A stretch of 64,000 nucleotides of DNA from Arminella tubonensis (GCF_003240585.1 NZ_PCDP01000059.1:1-64000), one strand, 5' to 3'; shown: positions 1 to 8,851, counted from the stretch's first letter. Numbers and translations are program-made. The notes: generated by a model not told the origin, from the sequence alone.

Positions 1-114
1 ACGAGACAACCGCCTTCCAGCAAATCACCCCAGTCCCGTCCATCAGTTTCTCAAGAAACCCTAGAACGAAGCAGTTCGTCGCCAGCAGCGCCGCCGCCCT
101 CGTCAGTGATCGGG

Positions 115-175
115 CTTATAGACCCTAGCCTGCGAACTAGTCAACACGGCATTTTTAAAAAATAGAAAAATTCTA
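115..175 (-). promoter_or_regulatory. Probable rRNA operon promoter with UP element, reading leftward
   Basis: Reading the minus strand, TTGACT (144-139) and TATAAG (120-115) are separated by 18 bases, preceded by an A/T-rich block (175-147) typical of an UP element and followed by a GC-rich discriminator. The downstream leader (about 108 to 1, leftward) contains the GACGAGGGCGGCGGCG-type sequence that I associate with rRNA leaders of Rhizobiaceae. The 16S gene itself is not in the window, so the assignment to an rRNA operon is inference; the presence of a strong sigma-70 type promoter is seen directly. Confidence 0.6.
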
Positions 176-493
176 CAAGCCATTGATATAAAACGGAATT
201 TTTTCGGCTGTGGAAAACATGCCCTGCTCGGCGACTGAAGGAGGCATCCGTTCGGGCGAAAGCGCCGCGACGAAGCCCCTCCACTGCCGTGATATAGGCA
301 CGCGAATGATATTGCCCATTCCGGCAGCGCGCCCGATCGATGGCATTTGCGCGCTCTTGCCTTGGGTGGCCGCGTTTCGCTGAGGTCCACGCCTTCGCTG
401 CGACCGGCCCTAAATTTGACTCGTCGGCGATAAATATGCACATCTCTCGCCCAGCTTTGCGTCACCATATGAAGGAACCGGACCGGAATTGGC
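176..493. other. Intergenic region between rRNA-type promoter and M23 peptidase gene
   Basis: About 320 bases with no convincing gene. Short frames on both strands have arginine/serine-rich compositions typical of chance translation. The stretch must hold the promoter and 5' leader of the rightward M23 peptidase gene; just before that gene a CGGAA sequence sits five bases before the ATG at 494. No other structure was recognised. Confidence 0.5.
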
Positions 494-2449
494 ATGCTGA
501 CGGACAAGATGATGCTCCGATCGCTCGGCGATGAGCCGCCAATCCTGGCTGACGGCAGACGCGCGCCTGATCGGCGTGAAGTATCGCTTCGCTGGCTCTC
601 GGGCACCTTCCTCACCGGCATCACCTCGAGCGTGCTGATGGGCGTGGCTCTCTTTGCCGCCCTCGACGGACGCCAGCAGCTCGCCATACCCGCGGAGGCC
701 TATGCGGCCGCAGACGCTGCCAGCAGCCGTGGCGGCAGCGAGGACACTACCGTCAGCCGCGGTGGACGCCTGGTGCCAAACGCCATTGCCGCCAAACCCT
801 CCGACCGCAGTATCCTGGAAGTCTCGACCGTCGTGCGCGACGGCGAGAAGGAAGTCGTTCGCCGCCAGCCCTTCGCTCATGTGAAGATGGCGCTCGCCGC
901 CAACCACGTCACCTCGGAAGACTATCCGGCCTTCGATCCTCTGGCCATCTTTTCGGCCGACGACAATATCCCGGCCGCCGTCAACCATACCGGCGCCCTC
1001 TACGGCTCGGACGTGGAATCCGAAGTCAGCCTCAAGACGATCCCCTTTCCGCTGAAGGACCAGCCTTTCCCCCTCGCCGGCTCGATGTCGCTGGACGAGG
1101 TCGAGGAAAACGTCCGCTCCAACGGCTCGATCCTGACGGACGGCAATACCCAGCTCTCGGCCCTCTACTATGTCGACCCGCGCCGCTTCGCCGCCGATGA
1201 CAACGATGTCGATCTGACGGCCGGCCTTGCGGCCAAGATCGTCGAGGAGAACATGTCGGTCTCGGCGCCGGAGCAGGTGACATCGCAAATGCCCGAATAT
1301 GCCGACGATATCATCCCCGTGCGCGAGCGGACGCCGATTTCCGATGCACTGGTCAGTGCCGGGTATCCTAAGTCCGACGCGTCAGACATTGCAGACCGGA
1401 TCGAGCCGCTCTTCGGCTCTTCGACGCTTGATAGCGGCGACGTCCTGCGTATCGGCATCATTCAGAAAGGCGAACACGCGAGCATTATCCGCGCCAGCAT
1501 CTATCGCGGCAGCAGACATCTGCTGACCATCGCGCAGGACGACGCCGGTAACTTCGTTGCCGGATCGGAGCCGCCGACGCTGGATGCGATCGCCACCGCC
1601 TTTGACAGTGATGCGCCACCGAGTTCGGTCGGCCGCGACCTGCCGCGTGTCTATGACGGCGTCTATCGTGCTGGGCTCAGCTACGGCATGACCAAGGAGA
1701 TGATCGCCCAGATCGTCAAGCTGCTCGCCAGCAACGTCGACTTCCAGGCCCAGCTCAAGCCGACGGACAGTCTAGAGGCCTTTTTCTCCGTCACCGACAA
1801 GGATGGCAAGGCGACCGCCGACAGCGAGCTTCTGTACGTCAACGCCCGTTTTGGCGACACGGTCACCCGCTTCTATCGGTTCGAAGATCCGGATGACCAT
1901 TCGATCGACTACTTCAACGAAGACGGCAAAAGCATCAGGCAGTTCCTGCTGCGAAATCCCGTTCCGAACGGCGTCTTTACTTCGGGCTTCGGCATGCGCC
2001 GTCACCCGATCCTCGGCTTTGCCCGCATGCACACCGGCGTCGACTGGGCAGCGCCCCGCGGCACACCGATCATCGCCGCCGGCAATGGCATCGTCGAAAA
2101 AGCCGGTTGGGACTCGGGCGGCTTCGGCAACCAGACCCTGATCCGCCACGCCAACGGCTACGTTTCCTCCTACAATCACCAGAGCGCCATCGCCAAGAAC
2201 GTGGTCCCCGGCGCCAAGGTGGTCCAGGGCCAGGTCATCGGCTTTATCGGCGCGACCGGTCTCGCCAGCGGCGCGCATCTTCACTACGAGCTGATCGTCA
2301 ACGGCACCAAGGTCGATCCGCTTCGCATACGCTTGCCGGGCGGCAAATCGCTGGACGGCGAGGCGCTGGCAAAATTCGAGCAGGAACGAACGCGCATCGA
2401 CAGCCTTCTCAGCGACGAGAAGTCGAAGCAGGTTGCGAGCAAGCAGTAA
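494..2449 (+). CDS. M23 family metallopeptidase, membrane anchored
   Basis: A 651-residue protein with a cytoplasmic basic N-terminus, one membrane segment at about residues 36-58, a long periplasmic region and a C-terminal LytM/M23 endopeptidase domain at about 488-610. The zinc ligands of the family are present: H513 and D517 in HTGVDW, and the HLHYE motif at about 595-599. M23 enzymes cleave peptide cross-bridges of peptidoglycan, so a role in cell-wall remodelling is expected. The N-terminal two thirds resemble the OapA/LysM-like regions of large rhizobial M23 proteins but I cannot assign substrate. It is transcribed away from the rRNA-type promoter and converges on clpB. Confidence 0.85.
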   Translation: MLTDKMMLRSLGDEPPILADGRRAPDRREVSLRWLSGTFLTGITSSVLMGVALFAALDGRQQLAIPAEAYAAADAASSRGGSEDTTVSRGGRLVPNAIAAKPSDRSILEVSTVVRDGEKEVVRRQPFAHVKMALAANHVTSEDYPAFDPLAIFSADDNIPAAVNHTGALYGSDVESEVSLKTIPFPLKDQPFPLAGSMSLDEVEENVRSNGSILTDGNTQLSALYYVDPRRFAADDNDVDLTAGLAAKIVEENMSVSAPEQVTSQMPEYADDIIPVRERTPISDALVSAGYPKSDASDIADRIEPLFGSSTLDSGDVLRIGIIQKGEHASIIRASIYRGSRHLLTIAQDDAGNFVAGSEPPTLDAIATAFDSDAPPSSVGRDLPRVYDGVYRAGLSYGMTKEMIAQIVKLLASNVDFQAQLKPTDSLEAFFSVTDKDGKATADSELLYVNARFGDTVTRFYRFEDPDDHSIDYFNEDGKSIRQFLLRNPVPNGVFTSGFGMRRHPILGFARMHTGVDWAAPRGTPIIAAGNGIVEKAGWDSGGFGNQTLIRHANGYVSSYNHQSAIAKNVVPGAKVVQGQVIGFIGATGLASGAHLHYELIVNGTKVDPLRIRLPGGKSLDGEALAKFEQERTRIDSLLSDEKSKQVASKQ

Positions 2450-2458
2450 AACCACCCG

Positions 2459-2544
2459 CGTCATGCTCGGGCCTGTCCCGAGCATCTACCACGCCTGATG
2501 TCGTCGCAAAACAGCAGATCCTCGGCACAAGGCCGAGGATGACG
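2459..2544. repeat. RIME-like double palindrome
   Basis: Two palindromes about 33 bases apart: ATGCTCGGG/CCCGAGCAT (2463-2485) and ATCCTCGG/CCGAGGAT (2518-2540), flanked by CGTCAT and ATGACG so that the whole unit is an inverted repeat. This matches the layout of the RIME family of Rhizobium intergenic mosaic elements. It lies between the convergent M23 peptidase and clpB genes, where the hairpins may also end transcription. A second copy is at 5562-5641. Confidence 0.75.
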
Positions 2545-2615
2545 CCAATCAGCGAGCCTGGTTTTTCAACAGACGAATGGCGGCATCGAAGCCGCCATCC
2601 CCTTGGCCAAAGCCA

Positions 2616-5216
2616 TTAGGCCGCTTCGCCGACCGCGTGACGTGGCCGGAACAGCAGGCGGTCGGAGCCGCTGGTGACTTTCACCACCGAATTTTCCGGC
2701 ACCTGCCCCGAGAGGATCTGCTCTGCGAGCGGATCCTGCACGTATTTCTGGATCGCGCGCTTCAGCGGCCTCGCGCCGTAGACCGGATCATAGCCCTTGT
2801 TGGCAAGCCAGTTGCGGGCATCGTCATCAAGCTCGAGCGTGATCTTGCGTTCCGACAGCAGTGTGACCAGCCGCTTCAGCTGGATATCGACGATCGCGCC
2901 CATCTCCTCCCGCTTCAGGCGGTGGAAGAGGATGATCTCGTCTATCCGGTTAAGGAACTCCGGCCGGAAATGTTCGCGGACGTCGTTCATGACCAGTTCG
3001 CGAACCGCATCGCTGTCATCGTTTTCGCCAAGATTGGTCAGATATTTCGAGCCAAGGTTCGAGGTCATGATGATCATCGTGTTGCGGAAATCGACCGTGC
3101 GCCCCTGCCCGTCCGTCAACCGTCCGTCGTCCAGCACCTGGAGCAGGACGTTGAAGACGTCGGGATGGGCCTTTTCGATCTCGTCGAACAGCACGACCTG
3201 ATAGGGCCGGCGGCGAACCGCTTCAGTCAGCGCCCCACCTTCCTCATATCCGACATATCCCGGAGGCGCACCGATCAGCCGGGCAACGGAGTGCTTCTCC
3301 ATGTATTCCGACATATCCATGCGAACCATCGCGGTATCGTCGTCGAACAGGAACCGGGCCAGGGCCTTCGTCAGCTCCGTCTTGCCGACGCCGGTTGGCC
3401 CGAGGAAGATGAACGAGCCGATCGGCCTGTTCGGATCCTGCAGCCCGGCGCGGGCGCGGCGAACGGCCCGCGACACAGCCTGGACGGCGTCGCCCTGGCC
3501 GATCACGGATTTTGCCAACTCGTCTTCCATGCGCAGAAGCTTCTCCTTCTGGCCTTCGAGCATCTTCTCGACCGGGATGCCGGTCCAGCGCGAGACGATG
3601 TGGGCGATGTTGTCGGGGGTCACGACCTCCTGGACCATCGAATCACGTTTTCCGTCCTGCGCCTCGGAGGAGGCAAGTTCCTTCTCGAGCTTCGGGATCA
3701 CCCCATAGGTGAGCTCGCCGGCGCGCTGGAATTCTCCCTTGCGCTGGGCGATCGCCAGTTCGTTTCGCGCGTCGTCGAGCTGTTTCTTCAGGTCGGCGGC
3801 AAGCCCGAGCTTCTGCTTTTCCGCCTGCCAGCGGGCGGTCAACGCGTCGGCTTCCTCTTCGAGACCGGTCAACTCGAGATCGAGCCGCTCCAGCCGATCG
3901 GCCGAAGCCTGATCGGTCTCCTTCTTCAGCGCTTCGCGTTCGATCTTCAGCTGGATGACGCGACGGTCGAGTTCGTCGAGCTCCTCCGGTTTGGAATCCA
4001 CCTGCATGCGCAGGCGTGCCGCGGCTTCGTCCATCAGGTCGATGGCCTTGTCAGGCAGGAAACGGTCGGTGATATAGCGGTTCGACAAGGTCGCAGCCGC
4101 AACCAGCGCGGCATCGGCGATGCGCACCTTGTGATGCTGCTCGTATTTTTCCTTCAACCCACGCAGGATCGAGATCGTGTCCTCGACGGTCGGCTCGTTG
4201 ACCATGACCGGCTGGAAACGCCGGGCGAGCGCCGGGTCCTTTTCCACATGCTTGCGGTATTCGTCGAGCGTCGTCGCGCCAACGCAGTGCAGCTCCCCGC
4301 GCGCAAGCGCCGGCTTCAGCAGGTTGGACGCGTCCATCGCGCCATCGCCCTTGCCCGCGCCGACCAGCGTGTGCATCTCGTCGATGAAGAGAATGATCTC
4401 GCCGTTTTCGGACTGCACTTCGTTGAGCACGGCCTTCAGCCGCTCCTCGAATTCACCGCGAAACTTTGCACCGGCAATCAGTGCGCCCATGTCGAGCGCC
4501 ATGAGCTTCTTGTCTTTCAGCGATTCCGGCACGTCGCCGTTGACGATGCGCAGCGCCAGTCCCTCGACGATCGCCGTCTTGCCGACGCCGGGCTCGCCGA
4601 TCAGAACGGGATTGTTCTTGGTGCGCCGCGAAAGGACCTGGATGGTGCGGCGGATTTCGTCATCGCGGCCGATCACGGGATCGAGCCTGCCTTCGCGGGC
4701 CTCGGCCGTCAGATCGCGGGCATATTTCTTCAAGGCTTCGAAGCCCTGTTCCGCGTTGGAACTGTCGGCTGTGCGGCCCTTTCGAATGTCGTTGATCACC
4801 TGATTGAGCGCAATCGGCGTGACGCCGGCGTTCTTCAGGGTCGTCGATGTCGACGCGCTCGATTCCATCGCCAGTGCCTGCAACAGGCGCTCGACGGTGA
4901 CGAAGCTGTCGCCGGATTTCTTTGCCGCCTCTTCCGCCGTCGCGAAAACCTTCGCGAGTGGCTGTGAAAGATAGACCTGCCCGTTGCCGCCGGACACCTT
5001 CGGCATCTTGGCAAGAGCCGCGTCATTGGCGAAACGCGCCGCCTTGGCGTCGCCGCCCGCACGGTCGATCAGCGATGCTGCCATGCCCTGATCGTCGTCC
5101 AGAAGCACCTTGAGCACATGTTCGGGCGCGAATTGCTGGTGGCCTTGAGCCAGCGCATTGGTCTGTGCGGATTGCAGAAAACCGCGAACCCGCTCCGAGT
5201 ATTTTTCGATATCCAT
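2616..5216 (-). CDS. clpB: ATP-dependent chaperone ClpB
   Basis: An 866-residue Hsp100 disaggregase that works with DnaK to rescue aggregated proteins in the cytosol. Seen: the N-terminal Clp repeat domain, first AAA module with Walker A GEPGVGKT near residue 200 and Walker B FIDEMH, a middle coiled-coil region rich in E/K/L, and a second AAA module with GPTGVGKT and LFDEIEKAHPDV. Length is normal for ClpB. The start at 5216 (MDIEKYSERV) is chosen because GGAGG lies six bases upstream; an upstream in-frame methionine would add 36 unlikely residues. An RpoH-like promoter lies 125 bases upstream, fitting heat-shock control. Confidence 0.97.
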   Translation of the reverse strand: MDIEKYSERVRGFLQSAQTNALAQGHQQFAPEHVLKVLLDDDQGMAASLIDRAGGDAKAARFANDAALAKMPKVSGGNGQVYLSQPLAKVFATAEEAAKKSGDSFVTVERLLQALAMESSASTSTTLKNAGVTPIALNQVINDIRKGRTADSSNAEQGFEALKKYARDLTAEAREGRLDPVIGRDDEIRRTIQVLSRRTKNNPVLIGEPGVGKTAIVEGLALRIVNGDVPESLKDKKLMALDMGALIAGAKFRGEFEERLKAVLNEVQSENGEIILFIDEMHTLVGAGKGDGAMDASNLLKPALARGELHCVGATTLDEYRKHVEKDPALARRFQPVMVNEPTVEDTISILRGLKEKYEQHHKVRIADAALVAAATLSNRYITDRFLPDKAIDLMDEAAARLRMQVDSKPEELDELDRRVIQLKIEREALKKETDQASADRLERLDLELTGLEEEADALTARWQAEKQKLGLAADLKKQLDDARNELAIAQRKGEFQRAGELTYGVIPKLEKELASSEAQDGKRDSMVQEVVTPDNIAHIVSRWTGIPVEKMLEGQKEKLLRMEDELAKSVIGQGDAVQAVSRAVRRARAGLQDPNRPIGSFIFLGPTGVGKTELTKALARFLFDDDTAMVRMDMSEYMEKHSVARLIGAPPGYVGYEEGGALTEAVRRRPYQVVLFDEIEKAHPDVFNVLLQVLDDGRLTDGQGRTVDFRNTMIIMTSNLGSKYLTNLGENDDSDAVRELVMNDVREHFRPEFLNRIDEIILFHRLKREEMGAIVDIQLKRLVTLLSERKITLELDDDARNWLANKGYDPVYGARPLKRAIQKYVQDPLAEQILSGQVPENSVVKVTSGSDRLLFRPRHAVGEAA

Positions 5217-5340
5217 ATCGTACCTCCACGGATCGCTCCGCCCATTATGGCGCGGAACGATGATTGAGATCGAGCCCCCTGAAAAGGCTGGCCCCGCTTG
5301 TCCCGCATTAAGATTTGCGGCCAAGCAACTTCATCGCAGG

Positions 5341-5371
5341 ATATGGGTCACGACTTTGAATGTTTAAAGAG
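5341..5371 (-). promoter_or_regulatory. Candidate RpoH (sigma-32) promoter of clpB
   Basis: On the minus strand CTCTTTAA (5371-5364) and ACCCATAT (5348-5341) are 15 bases apart. The RpoH consensus is CTTGAA, 13-15 bases, CCCCATNT, so there is one clear mismatch in the -35 element and a near match in the -10. It would give a leader of roughly 120 bases before clpB, a standard RpoH-regulon gene. The match is by eye. Confidence 0.55.
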
Positions 5372-5382
5372 CGCAAACAACG

Positions 5383-5409
5383 AAAAACCCCGGCCAGGCC
5401 GGGGTTTTT
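5383..5409 (-). terminator. Rho-independent terminator
   Basis: A perfect 13-base inverted repeat with a one-base centre, AAAAACCCCGGCC/GGCCGGGGTTTTT, gives a strong hairpin with a T tract on either strand. It lies between the DUF4167 gene and clpB, so it should end leftward transcripts from the DUF4167 gene and insulate the clpB promoter. Confidence 0.9.
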
Positions 5410-5448
5410 GATTGTTCATGGAACCAGGGCGCTAAGCCCGGAGGGAAC

Positions 5449-5546
5449 TTATTCCGAGGTGACGTCGGCAAGGGCCGGTGGGCCGGAATCTTCGCCGCCT
5501 TTTTCAGCCCCGGCGTCATCGCCTTCGGCAGTCAGACGCAGCTGGC
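5449..5546 (-). pseudogene. Duplicated 3' end of the DUF4167 gene
   Basis: These 98 bases match 5704-5801, the end of the DUF4167 gene, at 93 positions, with 76 bases in a row identical (5464-5539 against 5719-5794). Read on the minus strand the copy encodes the same C-terminus, ending ALADVTSE and a stop (TAA here, TAG in the gene). It has no start codon or N-terminal part. The 255-base offset brackets the RIME-like element at 5562-5641. This copy, next to the terminator, may be the original gene end. Confidence 0.85.
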
Positions 5547-5561
5547 AAGACTTCCAGCCTT

Positions 5562-5641
5562 CCGTCATGCTCGGGCTTGTCCCGAGCATCTGCGATCGGA
5601 TGAGCTACGGCAGATCCTCGGGACAAGCCCGAGGATGACGG
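5562..5641. repeat. RIME-like double palindrome
   Basis: An 80-base element with outer ends CCGTCAT/ATGACGG and two inner palindromes, ATGCTCGGGCTTGTCCCGAG and CTCGGGACAAGCCCGAGGAT, which are also inverted copies of each other. Same family as 2459-2544. It sits between the two copies of the DUF4167 3' end. Confidence 0.8.
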
Positions 5642-5703
5642 CGAGCTGAGGAGCCGTGGTTTAAGCCAGTCTGACCCCGGAAGGACCGGGATTCTCACCT
5701 GCT

Positions 5704-6516
5704 CTATTCGGAAGTCACGTCGGCAAGGGCCGGTGGGCCGGAATCTTCGCCGCCTTTTTCAGCCCCGGCGTCATCGCCTTCGGCAGTCAGACGCGGCTGG
5801 CGACGCGGACGATTCGTCGGGTTTCTACGACGCGGCTGGCGAGGAGCAGAAGGGGTCTCTTCTCCAATCGCGACCTCTGCCGGAATCCCGTCGATAACAG
5901 GCTGCGGCCCGGTTCCATCAATCACTTCAGGAGCAGGTGCCGGAGCTGCGACCTGATGGTGCTGCTGTTGCCTCGGCTGTTGCTGCCTGGGCTCCTGGTG
6001 TCGGGGCTCCTGTTGTTGCCTCGGCTCATGCTGCTGCCTGGGCTCCTGCTGCTCACGCTGTTGTTGCGGCTGCGGCGGGTTGCGATAGGCAGGTTCCAGG
6101 GACATTGGCTGGTCGTCCATGTCTCCGCCGTCCATGTCATCCATATCGCGCTCGTTGCCGTCGCGATCGTTGAATTCCGGACGGTCGTCACGCTGGAAGC
6201 GTTCCTGCATCTGCGCCTGAGCGGCGGCAATGATGCGATAGTAGTGCTCAGCGTGCTGAAGATAGTTTTCCGCCATGACGCGGTCGCCGGAGCTGTGGGA
6301 ATCCCGGGCAAGCGTCGAATATTTTTCGGCAATATGCTGCGCGGTTCCACGAATTTTAACGTCGGGACCGGAGCTGTCGTAGGTCCTGGTCAGCGGGTTT
6401 GAGCCCTTGCGGTTAAAATTGTTGTTATTGTTGCTGCTGTTGTTGCTGCTTCCGCCGCTGCCGCCGCCGTTGTTGCCACGCCCTCGACCGCGCTTGTTCT
6501 GCTGTCCTGGCCTCAT
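5704..6516 (-). CDS. DUF4167 domain-containing protein
   Basis: A 270-residue protein of unknown function found next to prmC/prfA in Rhizobiales. The N-terminus is rich in G, R, N and S (RGRGNN, then runs of Asn). The conserved DUF4167 core is about residues 35-105 (DVKIRGTAQHIAEKY ... AENYLQHAEHYYRII). It is followed by an acidic patch, a long Gln/Pro/Arg/His low-complexity tract at about 150-195, and an acidic tail. The RG-rich N-terminus suggests nucleic-acid binding, but that is inference. The C-terminal 32 codons are duplicated downstream around a RIME-like element. Confidence 0.85.
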   Translation of the reverse strand: MRPGQQNKRGRGRGNNGGGSGGSSNNSSNNNNNFNRKGSNPLTRTYDSSGPDVKIRGTAQHIAEKYSTLARDSHSSGDRVMAENYLQHAEHYYRIIAAAQAQMQERFQRDDRPEFNDRDGNERDMDDMDGGDMDDQPMSLEPAYRNPPQPQQQREQQEPRQQHEPRQQQEPRHQEPRQQQPRQQQHHQVAAPAPAPEVIDGTGPQPVIDGIPAEVAIGEETPSAPRQPRRRNPTNRPRRQPRLTAEGDDAGAEKGGEDSGPPALADVTSE

Positions 6517-6855
6517 AGATCCTTCACCTGAATTCTCTTGTTATGATGAATTTGCGCGGCACCTGCCGCCGTGGCCGGAAAACGCCGCGCCAAGGCCTGC
6601 GTGCCGCAAGCAAACTGGGACTATGCCCGTCTGCCGCTACACTACGTCAGATTAACTGAATCACGCATTGGGTTGTTTTCAACCTTCGACACTCTTTCAA
6701 GAGAGTGGACCCCGAGGCTTCCAAAGAAAGAACGAATCTCCATTCATCTCCGGCTGCCCAACGCGTGAGCGCAACCTATATCGCTTCCTCAGGAAATCCA
6801 AGCCTTTTCTTCGCTATGGCAACAAAGCCCGAAACGCGGCCGCCGTTTGCCATCT
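6517..6855. other. Intergenic region between prmC and the DUF4167 gene
   Basis: About 340 bases without a credible gene. Two small hairpins are visible: GGTTG-TTTT-CAACC at 6671-6684 and CACTCT/AGAGTG at 6690-6707; either could mark the end of the lysC-to-prmC transcripts, though neither has a good U tract on the minus strand. The promoter of the DUF4167 gene must lie in the left part. Confidence 0.4.
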
Positions 6856-7728
6856 TTAGTCTTTCTGCTGAAACAACAGCGCCCTATCGTTATGACCATA
6901 GTCGCGGGCAGCTTCGATCAGGGTGAAACCCTGCTCTTCAAAGATTGCCGTTACCGCGACACGTTGATCGTAGCCGATCTCCACGCCGATAACACCGTCT
7001 TGATGCAAAAAACGACCCGCATCCACAGCGATTGCCCGGTATGCATCAAGGCCGTCTTGGCCGCCATCGAGTGCTGCTGAAGGATCAAACATCTTCACTT
7101 CTGGAGCGAGAGTGCTGATGACACTCGACTGTATATAGGGCGGATTTGAGACAATCACATGAAATCGACCGTGAATGGCCTCGAACCAGTTGCTTTCAAC
7201 GGTTGCGAACCGATCTCCAAGGCCATTGCGCTCGGCGTTCGCCCTTGCGGTCTCAAGCGCCTCCTGCGAAATGTCGCTGCCCGTTCCGGTCGCCTGCGGG
7301 CATTCGCTCAGAAGCGCCAGGCAGATCGCACCGGTGCCGGTCCCGAGATCCAATATGTGGATACTCTCATGCATCGATGCAAGACGTCGCGCATGTTCGA
7401 GCACGCTGTCAACAAGGATTTCCGTATCGGGCCTCGGCTCCAGCGTTGCCGGGGACAGCCTGAGCGGCAGTCCGTAGAACTCGCGCTCCCCGAGGATGCG
7501 ATGCACGGGTTCGTGCAAAAGGCGACGCTCGATAGCCGCTCGAACCGCCTGATCCTGCTCGTCCGCGACGGCCTCGTTGCCGCGCGTCACGAGATCGGTC
7601 GAAGACAGCCCGAGCAACCCCGAGATCAACACCCGTGCCTCGACGGCCGGATCATCAAGCCCAGCATCTTCAAACCGGTTGCGCGCGTCTTTCAAGAGCT
7701 CGGCGATCGTCCGGCTTGCGCCGCTCAT
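6856..7728 (-). CDS. prmC: Peptide chain release factor N5-glutamine methyltransferase
   Basis: A 290-residue class I SAM-dependent methyltransferase that methylates the glutamine of the GGQ motif of release factors. Seen: N-terminal helical domain, SAM-binding ILDLGTGTGAICLAL at about residues 124-138 and the catalytic NPPY motif in VSNPPYIQS. Its start overlaps the stop of prfA, its substrate's gene, by four bases (ATGA), so the two are translationally coupled. Confidence 0.95.
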   Translation of the reverse strand: MSGASRTIAELLKDARNRFEDAGLDDPAVEARVLISGLLGLSSTDLVTRGNEAVADEQDQAVRAAIERRLLHEPVHRILGEREFYGLPLRLSPATLEPRPDTEILVDSVLEHARRLASMHESIHILDLGTGTGAICLALLSECPQATGTGSDISQEALETARANAERNGLGDRFATVESNWFEAIHGRFHVIVSNPPYIQSSVISTLAPEVKMFDPSAALDGGQDGLDAYRAIAVDAGRFLHQDGVIGVEIGYDQRVAVTAIFEEQGFTLIEAARDYGHNDRALLFQQKD

Positions 7729-8804
7729 TGCTGCGCGCCGAGCTGGGCCAGCTGGCTTGCCTGATAGTCGGCGAGCAGCGCATTGACCACCTCGTCAAGG
7801 TCGCCTTCCATCATCCGGTCGAGCTTGTAGAGCGTCAGGTTGATGCGGTGGTCGGTCATCCGTCCCTGCGGGAAATTATAGGTTCGTATCCGCTCTGACC
7901 GGTCGCCGGAGCCGACCTGGCTCTTGCGGTCGGCCGAGCGCTCGCTGTCGGCGCGCTGGCGCTCCATGTCGAACAGCCGCGAGCGCAGAACCTGCATCGC
8001 CTTGGCACGGTTCTGGTGCTGCGATTTCTCCGAGCTCGTCACAACGATGCCGGACGGCAGATGCGTGATGCGCACCGCCGAGTCCGTCGTGTTGACGTGC
8101 TGGCCGCCGGCGCCGGACGAGCGCATGGTATCGATGCGGATGTCTTCCTGGCGGATCTCGATGTCGATTTCCTCGGCTTCGGGCAGGACGGCGACGGTTG
8201 CCGCCGACGTATGGATGCGGCCGCTGGCTTCCGTATCGGGAACCCGCTGCACGCGATGAACCCCGGATTCGAACTTCAGCCGCGAGAACACGCCCTTGCC
8301 GGTGATCGTCGCGATGACTTCCTTGTAGCCGCCGGCGTCGCCGTCGCTGGCCGAGAGGATTTCCACCTTCCAGCCGTTAACAGACGCAAACCGCTCGTAC
8401 ATGCGGAAGAGATCGCCGGCAAACAGTGCCGCTTCGGAGCCGCCGGTGCCGGCGCGAATTTCAAGGATCGCGCTCTTCTCGTCGGCGGCATCCTTCGGCA
8501 ACAGCAGGATCTGGATATCGGTCTCGAGCGTCTCGATACTTGCCTTGACCCCAGGCAGCTCCGTCTCGGCCAGATCCCGCATCTCGCGATCGACCGATTT
8601 GTCGGCGAGCATGGCTTCGAGGTCCGCCATTTCGGCAAGCGCCTTCTCGTAGTCGCGGATCTTCGCGACGACGGGCTGCAGTTCCGAATATTCCGATGCA
8701 AGCTTGACGTAGACATCAGCAGGCGGACCGGCCGACATGCGGGCCTCGATCTCGCCGAAGCGGCGCTCCAGCTCGCGCATCTTTTCAACGGGAAGTGTTG
8801 CCAC
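7725..8804 (-). CDS. prfA: Peptide chain release factor 1
   Basis: A 359-residue class I release factor reading UAA and UAG stop codons. The GGQ catalytic motif is in SSGAGGQHVN at about residues 230-239, and the codon-recognition region and C-terminal RF-1 domain are intact. Length is normal. It lies 47 bases after ptsP and overlaps prmC, so the likely operon is ptsP-prfA-prmC. Confidence 0.97.
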   Translation of the reverse strand: MATLPVEKMRELERRFGEIEARMSAGPPADVYVKLASEYSELQPVVAKIRDYEKALAEMADLEAMLADKSVDREMRDLAETELPGVKASIETLETDIQILLLPKDAADEKSAILEIRAGTGGSEAALFAGDLFRMYERFASVNGWKVEILSASDGDAGGYKEVIATITGKGVFSRLKFESGVHRVQRVPDTEASGRIHTSAATVAVLPEAEEIDIEIRQEDIRIDTMRSSGAGGQHVNTTDSAVRITHLPSGIVVTSSEKSQHQNRAKAMQVLRSRLFDMERQRADSERSADRKSQVGSGDRSERIRTYNFPQGRMTDHRINLTLYKLDRMMEGDLDEVVNALLADYQASQLAQLGAQQ

Positions 8805-8851
8805 CCTTCACTCCAATTCTTTTTATTGCTTCTGAATTCTTCTTGAGTTTT

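Noticed and set aside
410..1288. A 292-codon open frame on the - strand opposite the M23 peptidase gene
   Set aside because: Antisense shadow; the + strand gene has a membrane segment and complete zinc motif.
2577..4967. A 796-codon open frame on the + strand opposite clpB
   Set aside because: It is a shadow of clpB: its composition is typical of the reverse complement of GC-rich coding DNA, and clpB has all family motifs.
5516..5698. A 60-codon frame on the - strand across the RIME-like element
   Set aside because: It arises from palindrome sequence and lacks a ribosome site.
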